64,000 nucleotides of DNA. Origin: Gemmobacter fulvus (lineage in GTDB: Bacteria > Pseudomonadota > Alphaproteobacteria > Rhodobacterales > Rhodobacteraceae). The translations under genes and the position numbers were made by a program. Below the pieces are notes generated by a model. It searched no databases. It was not told the origin of the DNA and was given only the letters and a program-made list of their open reading frames with translations. The DNA lies in assembly GCF_018798885.1 (NCBI RefSeq), contig NZ_CP076362.1, forward strand, positions 124,001 through 188,000, read 5' to 3'. Positions 57,337 to 64,000 of this stretch are shown here, one piece after another. How positions within the stretch are numbered: position 1 is the stretch's first letter; every line of letters begins with the position of its first letter.

Positions 57337-58254
57337 ATGCACGCGCTGCCCCCCCTGACCGCGCTGCGCGCCTTTGAGGCGGTGGTGCGCACCGGCACGC
57401 TGTCGGCGGCGGCGCACGATCTGGGCATCACCCATGGCGCGGTCAGCCTGCAAATTCGCGCGCTGGAACAGGCGGTGGGGCAGCCGCTGTTCGCGCGGCC
57501 CGGCAAGCGGCTGGTGCTGAACGGCCATGGCGCGCGGCTGTTTCAGGCGGTCAGCACGGCGTTTCAGGGCATGGCCACGGCCACCGCGCAATTGCGCGCC
57601 CCGGTGGACAGTGGCCGCTTGCGCATCGCCTGTGTGCCTGCGCTGCTGTCGCATTGGCTGTTGCAGGTCATCGACGATTTCGCCCAGACCCACCCCGAGG
57701 TGGAGCTGCATCTGATCCCCGCCAATGACCCGCAGCTGGTGCTGCGCGATGCGGCGGATCTGTGCCTCTGTTATGGCGACCGACCCGACCCGGCGCAGAT
57801 CCACAGCCAGAGCCTTGCCGCCGTCCGCCTGTTTCCGGTGGCCAGCCCGGCGTTGCTGACGCGGGTGCCGCTGAAATCCTGGCGGGGGTTGCAGCAGCAT
57901 GTCCTGCTGCATGCCGATGACGGGCAGGAGTGGCGCGAATGGGCCGGGGCCGCGCCATGCCCGCTGCGCCCCACCGCCCATCGGTATCTGAGCGATGCGC
58001 GGCTGGTGCTGGAGGCGGCGATCCTTGGCCATGGCATCGCGCTTGGCGATACGATCACCACCGGGCGGGCGCTGGCGCGGGGCGATCTGGTGGTGCCCTT
58101 TGCGCAGAGCGTGATGTCGCGCTCGGTGTTTTATCTGGCCTGCCATCCGGGGCGGCGCGATGTGCCGCTGCTGGCCAAGATGTCCGGCTGGCTGGCCGGG
58201 GCGATGGAGGCGACGGGTGATCCGCTGCGCCTGCCCGCCGCGCGGGGCGAGTGA
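57337..58254 (+). CDS. LysR-family transcriptional regulator
   Basis: The 305-residue protein has an N-terminal helix-turn-helix (about 3-62, with SAAAHDLGITHGAVSLQIRALEQ) and a GcvA-type effector domain (LRIACVPALLSHWLLQVIDDF). It is divergent from the agmatinase-family gene; 109 bases separate the starts and contain AT-rich motifs including ATATTGCGATAT at 57303-57314. It is probably the activator of the ureohydrolase gene. It converges with the phospholipid operon by adjoining stops. Confidence 0.93.
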   Translation: MHALPPLTALRAFEAVVRTGTLSAAAHDLGITHGAVSLQIRALEQAVGQPLFARPGKRLVLNGHGARLFQAVSTAFQGMATATAQLRAPVDSGRLRIACVPALLSHWLLQVIDDFAQTHPEVELHLIPANDPQLVLRDAADLCLCYGDRPDPAQIHSQSLAAVRLFPVASPALLTRVPLKSWRGLQQHVLLHADDGQEWREWAGAAPCPLRPTAHRYLSDARLVLEAAILGHGIALGDTITTGRALARGDLVVPFAQSVMSRSVFYLACHPGRRDVPLLAKMSGWLAGAMEATGDPLRLPAARGE

Positions 58255-58899
58255 TCAGGCGCGTGTGTGCAGCGCGCGGACGATGCGCCAGGCCCGCCGC
58301 GCCACGGTCAGCGCCGTCCCCAGCACCACCGCCCAAAGCGTCAGCCACAGCACGCCGCCCGCACCCGACCACAGCGGCTCGGCCAGCGCCAGCAGCGCGC
58401 CGCCCGTCACCAGCGCCATGCGCTGGGGTTTGGCCATCGGCCCGCAAAAATCCGCAGGCAGGCCGCAGCTGCGGCCCAGCTCGCGGGTATAGGCGGTGAA
58501 CACCGCCAGCGTGGCAGCGGCCCAGCCCAAGGCGGGAAGGCCAAGGCCCAGCCCCAGCCCGACCAGAATGGCAATATCGGCGATCCGGTCGGGAAATTCG
58601 TTCCAGAATGGGCCATCCGGCGCTTGTCGGCCCGCCTCGATGGCGACCAGCCCGTCCATCAGATTGCAGATCAGCCGCACCTGGCAGCCAAGTGCTGCCA
58701 GCAGCAGCAACCCCACGCGCCACGCCCCGTCCGCCGTGCCCACCGCCCAGAGCGCCCCACCCGCCAGCGCCGCCGCCGCGATACTGGCCAGCGAGATCTG
58801 GTTCGGCGTGATGCTTGTGCCGGCCAGCCAGCGGCTCAGCCCACGGGCCCAGCCGGTGTCGCGGCTGGAAATCGGGCGGCGATCAGGGGCTTGGGTCAT
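58255..58899 (-). CDS. CDP-alcohol phosphatidyltransferase family protein with altered motif
   Basis: The 214-residue membrane protein has several hydrophobic segments and a recognisable CDP-alcohol phosphotransferase motif at about 80-107. The canonical DxxDGxxAR-x8-GxxxDxxxD is here NLMDGLVAIEAGRQAPDG then PFWNEFPD, so the first and third Asp are Asn, and Arg is Ile. This suits a distinct subfamily near E. coli YnbA, not necessarily a dead enzyme. It is last in the leftward trio, 21 bases after the CdsA-like gene. A phospholipid headgroup transfer is inferred. Confidence 0.82.
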   Translation of the reverse strand: MTQAPDRRPISSRDTGWARGLSRWLAGTSITPNQISLASIAAAALAGGALWAVGTADGAWRVGLLLLAALGCQVRLICNLMDGLVAIEAGRQAPDGPFWNEFPDRIADIAILVGLGLGLGLPALGWAAATLAVFTAYTRELGRSCGLPADFCGPMAKPQRMALVTGGALLALAEPLWSGAGGVLWLTLWAVVLGTALTVARRAWRIVRALHTRA

Positions 58900-58920
58900 G
58901 CGGGCTCCGGTTGCGGGGGA

Positions 58921-59871
58921 TCATGTCAGCGACCACCAATAGCGGGTCAGATGGTAAAAGATCGGCGCCGAAAAGATCACCGAATCCAGCCGGTCGATAA
59001 AGCCGCCATGCCCGGCTATCAGGTGGCCCCAATCCTTGACGCCACGATCCCGCTTGATGGCCGACATGACAAGCCCGCCGAAGAACCCCATCAGCACGAT
59101 CACACACGACAGGCCCGCCGCCTGCAATGGGGTGAAGGGCGTCAGCCAGGACAGGCTCGCCCCGATCAGCATGGCCGACAGTGCGCCCCCGGTAAAGCCC
59201 TCGACCGTCTTGGAGGGCGACAGGCGCGGCGCAATCTTTGTGCGGCCCAGCAGCTTGCCCCAGACATATTGCATCACGTCGCTGCCCTGCACCACCACCA
59301 CCAGAAAGGCGATCAGCAGCACATTGCGCCCCTCATATCCCGGGATATGCAGGCTGAGCAGGGCAGGCACATGCGAGATGCAGAACACGCAGATCATCGC
59401 GGCCCATTGCACTGCGGCCACCCGCAGCAGAAAGCGTTCGGTATCGCCGAACAGCACCGCAAGGATCGGCAGCAGCAGAAAGGCATAGACCGGGATGAAG
59501 ATGGACCACAGGCCATACCACTCGATCCAGATCAGGTAATATTGCACCGGCAGCACGCCGAAAAACGTGGCAACCAGCGCCCAGTGATCGCTGCGCCGGG
59601 TGTCGACCAGCGTAACGAACTCGCGCAGCGCCGCGAAAGAGCAGAGCGCGAACAGCAGCGTGGTGCCCGAAGATCCCAGCAGCAGCGCCACCGCCATCAG
59701 CGCGACCATCACCCACCAGGCCTTGATCCGGTCATTCAGGTTTTCGATGCCCGGATTTTCACCCTGCGGCGACAGGCGTTGCTGCAACACATAGCCCACG
59801 CCCGAGGCGGTCAGCAGCACGCCGCCCAGACCCGCCAGCAGCCAGATCAGATCGCTTTGCGCGGGCGTCAT
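58921..59871 (-). CDS. Phosphatidate cytidylyltransferase (CdsA/YnbB-like)
   Basis: The 316-residue integral membrane protein has about eight hydrophobic spans. The C-terminal signature reads SAIKRDRGVKDWGHLIAGHG then GFIDRLDS, which is the CDS family pattern SxxKRxxxxKDxxxxxxxHGGxxDRxDS. It makes CDP-diacylglycerol from phosphatidate and CTP. It overlaps the acyltransferase gene by 4 bases. With the CDP-alcohol transferase downstream it would supply and use CDP-lipid. Likely a second cdsA of ynbB type, not the housekeeping copy, by linkage. Confidence 0.92.
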   Translation of the reverse strand: MTPAQSDLIWLLAGLGGVLLTASGVGYVLQQRLSPQGENPGIENLNDRIKAWWVMVALMAVALLLGSSGTTLLFALCSFAALREFVTLVDTRRSDHWALVATFFGVLPVQYYLIWIEWYGLWSIFIPVYAFLLLPILAVLFGDTERFLLRVAAVQWAAMICVFCISHVPALLSLHIPGYEGRNVLLIAFLVVVVQGSDVMQYVWGKLLGRTKIAPRLSPSKTVEGFTGGALSAMLIGASLSWLTPFTPLQAAGLSCVIVLMGFFGGLVMSAIKRDRGVKDWGHLIAGHGGFIDRLDSVIFSAPIFYHLTRYWWSLT

Positions 59872-60527
59872 TGCGGCGGCCTTTCTGCCTTGGGCGACAG
59901 GCCGATCAGGGCTGCGGTGGCGCGGGCCAGAAAGGCGTCTTTCGTCTCGTCACCGCCCACATGCAGCGGCGCGCCGAAGGTCACCGTGCAGATCAGCGGG
60001 ATCGGCACCAGACCGCCCTTGGGCAGCACCCGGTTCAGATTGTCGATCCAGACCGGCACCAGTTCGGTCGCCGGGCGGGCGCGGGCCAGATGATAAAGCC
60101 CGCTGCGAAACGGCAGCAGCGGCGCATCGGTCACATTGCGCGTGCCCTCGGGAAATACGATCAGCGAGGCGCCCCCATCCAGCGCCTGCGCCATCTGCGC
60201 CACCGGATCCGCCTGCCGCGTGGCGGGGTCGCGGTCGATCAGCAGGGCGTTGAACACCTTCTGCCCGACAAAGCGGCGCAGCGCCCCCGCCTGCCAATAC
60301 TCCGCCGCCGCAACAGGCCGCGTCACCCGGCGCAGGCGCGGCGGCAGCACCGTCCAGACCAGCACGAAATCGCCATGGCTGGCATGATTGGCGAAATAGA
60401 TGCGCTGCGTTGCATCCGGGGTGATGCCGCTGAAAATGCCGCGCACCGCCGTCACGGCCCGCGCAAACAGCACAATCGCCAGCGCGCAGAGCGCGGCCGG
60501 CAGGGGCCTGAAAATGCCTGTGATCAT
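59868..60527 (-). CDS. plsC: 1-acyl-sn-glycerol-3-phosphate acyltransferase (PlsC family)
   Basis: The 219-residue protein has the glycerolipid acyltransferase motifs: HASHGDFVLVW (Hx4D, catalytic), VFPEGTRNV (motif III, FPEGT) and a hydrophobic N-terminal anchor. It acylates lysophosphatidate at sn-2. It starts the leftward trio and overlaps the next gene by 4 bases. The PlsC-CdsA-CDP-alcohol transferase order covers three successive steps of phospholipid synthesis. Substrate preference cannot be told. Confidence 0.9.
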   Translation of the reverse strand: MITGIFRPLPAALCALAIVLFARAVTAVRGIFSGITPDATQRIYFANHASHGDFVLVWTVLPPRLRRVTRPVAAAEYWQAGALRRFVGQKVFNALLIDRDPATRQADPVAQMAQALDGGASLIVFPEGTRNVTDAPLLPFRSGLYHLARARPATELVPVWIDNLNRVLPKGGLVPIPLICTVTFGAPLHVGGDETKDAFLARATAALIGLSPKAERPPQ

Positions 60528-60611
60528 ATTGCCCGATCCTGCGTCCGGCCTGAGCCCGTCTGATGGCGAGTAGAGCAGAGCCGCCGCCTTATCGCAACAG
60601 TGCCGGACCGA

Positions 60612-61085
60612 TCAGCCGCCCCGGGCGGCCTCGATCGCGGCCACGTCGATCTTTGTCATTTCCATCATCGCGGCAAAGGCGCGGCGGGCCTCGTCGCCGC
60701 CTGCGGCCATTGCCTCGGTCAGCACGCGCGGCGTGATTTGCCACGAGATGCCCCACCGATCCTTGCACCAGCCACAGGCGCTTTCCTGCCCGCCATTGCC
60801 GACGATGGCATTCCAGTAGCGGTCGGTTTCGTCCTGATCCTCGGTGGCGATCTGGAACGAAAAGGCCTCGGTCTGCCGGAAGGCAGGCCCGCCGTTCAGA
60901 CCCATGCAGGGGATACCCGCCACGATGAAATCGACCGTCAGCACATCCCCCGCCTTGCCCGACGGATAATCGGCGGGGGCCAGATGCACCGCCGTGACCG
61001 CGCTGTCCGGGAAGGTCTGGGCATAAAACTGCGCCGCCGCTTCGGCATCCTTGTCATACCAGACGCAGATCCTGTTCTTGGCCAT
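60612..61085 (-). CDS. PhnB-like VOC family protein
   Basis: The 157-residue protein is of the PhnB/3-demethylubiquinone methyltransferase-like VOC group: ICVWYDKDAEAAAQFYAQTF at the start, FIVAGIPCMGLNGGPAFRQTEAFSFQI, and GWCKDRWGISWQITPRVLTE at the end. The start ATG 61085 follows AAAGGACA. Functions of the group are poorly known (metal-binding or antibiotic/peroxide related). It lies alone between the plsC trio and a secreted protein, all leftward. Confidence 0.88.
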   Translation of the reverse strand: MAKNRICVWYDKDAEAAAQFYAQTFPDSAVTAVHLAPADYPSGKAGDVLTVDFIVAGIPCMGLNGGPAFRQTEAFSFQIATEDQDETDRYWNAIVGNGGQESACGWCKDRWGISWQITPRVLTEAMAAGGDEARRAFAAMMEMTKIDVAAIEAARGG

Positions 61086-61183
61086 ATCCTGTCCTTTCGC
61101 TGCTGGGGGGGATCCGGGGAAGGCGCAGACCACCTCTCAGCAAGGCGCAAAAGCCACGTTCGGTCAAGGCGCGCGTGATCCGG

Positions 61184-61918
61184 TCAGTCTCCGACCCAGC
61201 GGACCAGCTGCGCGGTGGACCAGTTGCAGGCCCCGGCCTCGGTCATGCCCGTCACCTGCCAATGCACGCTGAACAGCCGGGGCGTCAGCAGCCGCATCCG
61301 CCCGGTCGAGGTCAGTGCGCCGCCTTCGGCCGCGAGTGAGGCGGTGCCGAGGGTTTCCACCGGGGTCACGTTCTGAAACCTGTGGGGCGCATAGTCGGGA
61401 TCGGGATTGGCGGCCATGAAGGCGGTCTGGATGGTCTCGCCCGAAAAACCGGCGTTCCAGACCAGCCGCGCCGTGACGGTTTTCGGATTGGCCAGAACCT
61501 GCCGGAACATCTCGGTTCCCGGCCCGCACTGCACCGCGATATTGAACGGCGTGCCATCGCGCCACAGCCCATCCACCGGCTCCAGCGTGGTTTGCGGGCA
61601 GGTGCCCGAACCGCCAAAGCGGGCGTGCAGCGCATCGGTGCCCTCATCGGTCAGGCTGCTGTCGGTGGCCGGGCTGTCCCACACACCCTGCACCTCTGCC
61701 GCGACCTCTGGCAGGCCCAGGGCCACCGCCAGATCGGCACGGCTGAGCGGCATGGCGGCACAGGTGCAGCCCGCACCCGCCACACAATGCGCGGAATAAA
61801 GCCCCGAGGCATAGGCATCGACAAAGGGCCTGCCTTCATCGCCGGGGGTAAAGACCGGAATGGAGTCGGCCAGAAGCGGGCTGGCAAGGGCAATCAGAAC
61901 AAGGGCGGCAAGGCGCAT
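61184..61918 (-). CDS. Secreted protein of unknown function
   Basis: The 244-residue precursor has a clear signal peptide (LAALVLIALASPLLADS, cleavage near residue 18). I recognise no family. The mature part has several cysteines (AHCVAGAGCTCAAM, SGTCPQTT, VQCGPG, GACNW), probably disulfide-bonded in the periplasm, and acidic, glycine-rich loops. GGAG precedes ATG 61918. The neighbours give no clue. Expression on its own promoter is likely. Confidence 0.65.
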   Translation of the reverse strand: MRLAALVLIALASPLLADSIPVFTPGDEGRPFVDAYASGLYSAHCVAGAGCTCAAMPLSRADLAVALGLPEVAAEVQGVWDSPATDSSLTDEGTDALHARFGGSGTCPQTTLEPVDGLWRDGTPFNIAVQCGPGTEMFRQVLANPKTVTARLVWNAGFSGETIQTAFMAANPDPDYAPHRFQNVTPVETLGTASLAAEGGALTSTGRMRLLTPRLFSVHWQVTGMTEAGACNWSTAQLVRWVGD

Positions 61919-62163
61919 GGGGCGGCTCCGGTCGGGACAGGTGCGGCACAGGTTAGGGTGGTTCTGCGCCCCATGCTTGGGGCTGACGGCACCTGGCACG
62001 GGGTTGGCGGCACTGGCCGTATGCTGCCCGGCGGAACTTTTCGGGTATCGCACCATACCGGCCACCCGGCTGGCGCGACGCGCGGCGGCGGTGCAGGGTC
62101 TGGCAGAGGAAGACAAGGCAGTGGCCGCGGCGCATCCGGCCACCACCGAGGAGGAGGAAAAAC
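61919..62163. other. 245-base divergent promoter region without a supported gene
   Basis: The interval separates the secreted protein gene (leftward) from the intradiol dioxygenase (rightward). It should hold both promoters. No regulator gene lies inside, and short frames here lack start signals. GAGGAGGAAAAAC immediately before 62164 is a very strong ribosome site for the dioxygenase. Confidence 0.6.
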
Positions 62164-63036
62164 ATGCGGAATGTCACCATCGACAACGTCACCGACGTTG
62201 TGATTTCGTCACTTGGCCAGACGACGCCGATCCCGGCACGGCAGCGGGAAATCATGGAGGCCCTGCTGCGCCACCTGCACGGTTTCTGCAAGGACGTGAA
62301 CCTGACCCATGCCGAGTTTCTGGCCGCCTGCGATTATCTGGGCCGCGCCGGGGCGATCTGTTCGGACAAGCGGCAGGAATTCATCCTGCTGGGCGACATT
62401 CTGGGCGTCGAGGTGCTGGTCGACATGCTGTCGAACCCGATCACCGGCGGCGAGACCATTTCGACCGTGCTGGGGCCGTTCTTCCGCGAAAATGCGCCGG
62501 TGATGCCCAAAGGGGCCTCGACCGTGCAAAAGGCGTTCGACACGCAGGAAACCGTGCTGGTCGAGGGCTATATCCGCGACACCGAGGGCAATCCGATTGC
62601 GGGCGCGATCATCGACGTGTGGGAAGATGCGCCGAACGGTCTGTATGAAAACCACGACCCCGAGCAGCCGGATTACAACCTGCGTGGCCGCTTTGAAAGC
62701 GATGCAGACGGCCACTATGCCTTCCGCGCCATCCGCCCGGTGCCCTATCCGATCCCCGGCGACGAGACGGCGGGCGAGCTGATCCGCTTCATGGGCCATC
62801 ACTGCATGCGCCCGGGCCATATTCACGTGATGGTGTCGCATGACGGCCACCGCCCGCTGATCTCGCAGATCTACGATGCGGAGAGCGCGCATCTGGACAA
62901 TGACTCGGTCTTTGCGGTGAAGGCGGATCTGATCGGCGAGTTCAAGAAGGCGCCGGCAGGGGCCGACACCGATCTGACGCTGCGCTTTGATTTCGCACTG
63001 CCCCGGGCGGATGCCGCGCGCATGGCAGCCGAGTAA
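62164..63036 (+). CDS. Intradiol ring-cleavage dioxygenase (catechol/hydroxyquinol 1,2-type)
   Basis: The 290-residue Fe(III) enzyme has ligands at Tyr161 (in NGLYENHD), Tyr195 (in VPYPIPGD), His219 and His221 (in RPGHIHVMV), spaced as in catechol 1,2-dioxygenase. The N-terminal helical domain (about 1-100) is that of catechol and hydroxyquinol dioxygenases, not of protocatechuate enzymes. Which of the two it is cannot be settled by eye: the muconate cycloisomerase gene downstream favours catechol (catA), while GDETAGELIRFMG resembles hydroxyquinol enzymes. Cleaves to cis,cis-muconate or maleylacetate. Confidence 0.9.
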   Translation: MRNVTIDNVTDVVISSLGQTTPIPARQREIMEALLRHLHGFCKDVNLTHAEFLAACDYLGRAGAICSDKRQEFILLGDILGVEVLVDMLSNPITGGETISTVLGPFFRENAPVMPKGASTVQKAFDTQETVLVEGYIRDTEGNPIAGAIIDVWEDAPNGLYENHDPEQPDYNLRGRFESDADGHYAFRAIRPVPYPIPGDETAGELIRFMGHHCMRPGHIHVMVSHDGHRPLISQIYDAESAHLDNDSVFAVKADLIGEFKKAPAGADTDLTLRFDFALPRADAARMAAE

Positions 63037-63045
63037 GACAGAAGG

Positions 63046-63080
63046 GCGCGCCGCAGCCCCATCCGGGGCGTGCGGCGCGC
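63046..63080 (+). terminator. Hairpin between dioxygenase and cycloisomerase genes
   Basis: GCGCGCCGCAGCCCC (63046-63060) pairs with GGGGCGTGCGGCGCGC (63065-63080) with a single bulged base, giving a stem of about 15 bp. It starts 10 bases after the dioxygenase stop. No T tract; partial termination or mRNA end protection within the operon is possible. Confidence 0.6.
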
Positions 63081-63126
63081 ATCGTTGACCGGCGCGCCTG
63101 TTGGCCGCCCTTGAAGGACCATGCAG

Positions 63127-64000
63127 ATGAACATGCCGGGCATTGCCGCGCCAAGCCATCCTATTGCCTTGGGCGATCTTGCCCGCGGGCGCGAGATTGT
63201 CGCCGTGGAAACCGTCATCGTCGACGTGCCCACCGCGCGGCAGCACCGGCTGTCAAACACCGAGATCACCGTGCAATCCTATGTCATCGTCAAGGTCGCG
63301 CTGGCCGATGGCACGCTGGGCTATGGCGAGGCCGCCACGCTGGGCGGGCCGCGTTGGGCCGAAGAAAGCGTCGAGGCGATCAAGGCCAATATCGACAGCT
63401 ATCTGGCCCCCGCCGTGCTGGGCCGGTCGGCCCTCTCGTTCGAGGCGAACCAGTTGGCGATGCAGATGGCGGCCAGTCGCAACAATGCCGCCCGCGGCGG
63501 CGTGGATGCGGCGCTGTTCGATGCGGCGGGCAAATCGCTGGGCCTGCCCACGCATCAGTTGCTGGGTGGCGCGCTGCGCGACCGGATCGAGGTGCTCTGG
63601 GCGCTGGCCTCGGGCGATGCCGATCAGGAGATCGAAGAGGCGCGGGCGAAGCTGGCCGCGCGCGAACATCGCCGCTTCAAGATCAAGCTGGGCTTTCACA
63701 GCCCCGCCGAGGACATGGCGCGCCTGGCCCGGATCGTGGCGGCCCTGCCGGGCTGCGAGATTGTCTGTGACGTCAATCAGGGTTGGTCAGAGGCGACGGC
63801 CATCCGTTATGTGCCGCAGCTGGCCGAGCTGGGGGTGGTGCTGATCGAACAGCCGCTGCGCCCCGGTCTTGCCGCCGCAACCGCCCGGGTGGCCGCGCGC
63901 AGCCCCATTCCGATCATGACCGATGAGGCGGCCTTTACCGGCCCCGAAATCGTGGCGCAGGCCATGGCCGGGGCGGGATCGGTCTATTCGCTGAAACTGG
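63127..64000 (+). CDS. Muconate cycloisomerase-type enolase-superfamily enzyme (cut by window edge)
   Basis: The visible part, from ATG 63127 (8 bases after GAAGGA; ATG 63121 is too close to it), codes for about 291 residues of an expected ~370. Both enolase-superfamily domains are shown: capping domain (ETVIVDVPTARQHRLSN), then barrel residues KIKLG (catalytic Lys), CDVNQGWS and LIEQPL (metal ligands Asp, Glu) and MTDEA. The order and the KxK motif place it with muconate and chloromuconate cycloisomerases. It acts on the muconate made by the preceding dioxygenase and gives muconolactone. The gene continues beyond the window. Confidence 0.9.
   Translation, partial: MNMPGIAAPSHPIALGDLARGREIVAVETVIVDVPTARQHRLSNTEITVQSYVIVKVALADGTLGYGEAATLGGPRWAEESVEAIKANIDSYLAPAVLGRSALSFEANQLAMQMAASRNNAARGGVDAALFDAAGKSLGLPTHQLLGGALRDRIEVLWALASGDADQEIEEARAKLAAREHRRFKIKLGFHSPAEDMARLARIVAALPGCEIVCDVNQGWSEATAIRYVPQLAELGVVLIEQPLRPGLAAATARVAARSPIPIMTDEAAFTGPEIVAQAMAGAGSVYSLKL

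Overview
The window is GC-rich, densely packed alphaproteobacterial DNA, most likely from the Rhodobacterales (Paracoccus/Rhodobacter/Gemmobacter type). The basis is the codon and base composition, the abundance of TRAP and periplasmic-binding-protein transporters, Lrp/IclR/GntR/LysR regulators beside catabolic operons, and a GC-rich intergenic element (CAAATATCC..GGGGGTGCGGGGGC) that I associate with this order. I see no rRNA, tRNA, CRISPR array, transposase, integrase or prophage gene. It reads as a run of catabolic cassettes, each with its own transporter and regulator.

Layout. 1-8897: the end of an MBL-fold hydrolase, then a tyrosine/homogentisate module (Lrp regulator, hpd, DUF2783, FAD monooxygenase, atypical MBL protein, fahA, hmgA, maiA, MarR regulator). 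Two matching inverted repeats between hmgA and maiA look like MarR operators. 8905-18837: an IclR regulator and a nine-gene operon (TRAP transporter, dihydroorotate-dehydrogenase-like flavoprotein, DUF6282 metallohydrolase, HpcH/HpaI aldolase, cupin, aldehyde dehydrogenase, GMC oxidoreductase) whose pathway I do not recognise. 18852-26809: a second GMC oxidoreductase divergent from a sugar-type ABC system with a TorT-like binding protein, two AhpD-like paralogues, SnoaL-like, DoxX-like and RraA-like proteins.

26840-39938: a twelve-gene leftward operon holding two complete molybdenum hydroxylases (FAD, 2Fe-2S and molybdopterin subunits) on either side of a type I extradiol dioxygenase, with CoxG, RidA-like, YCII and cupin proteins and a GntR regulator. 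A rightward FAH-family hydrolase, DUF1330 protein and RutE-like nitroreductase lie opposite. The best reading is a pathway that hydroxylates a (probably N-hetero)aromatic ring twice and then cleaves it. 39941-49675: a polyamine-type ABC transporter, a frameshifted YciI gene, an APH-fold kinase, a phospho-lyase-type class III PLP enzyme, a second class III transaminase and a LysR regulator. The kinase/phospho-lyase pair resembles the hydroxylysine or ethanolamine-phosphate logic.

49794-58254: an argininosuccinate-lyase-family enzyme, a polar amino-acid ABC transporter, an MmgE/PrpD protein, a polysaccharide-deacetylase-fold hydrolase and an agmatinase-family ureohydrolase with a divergent LysR regulator. 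A fumarase-superfamily C-N lyase beside an MmgE/PrpD protein recalls the iminodisuccinate/EDDS aminopolycarboxylate pathways. 58255-60527: a phospholipid trio (PlsC, CdsA-like, CDP-alcohol phosphotransferase) resembling ynbAB. 60612-61918: a PhnB-like VOC protein and an unidentified secreted protein. 62164-64000: an intradiol dioxygenase followed by a muconate cycloisomerase cut by the window edge, the start of an ortho-cleavage module.

Genes overlap or abut widely (ATGA, GTGA and TGATG junctions), so most cassettes are probably single transcripts. Several have a GC-rich hairpin just after the binding-protein gene, as expected where that protein is made in excess over the membrane subunits. 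All functional names come from motif recognition by eye; no database search was possible.
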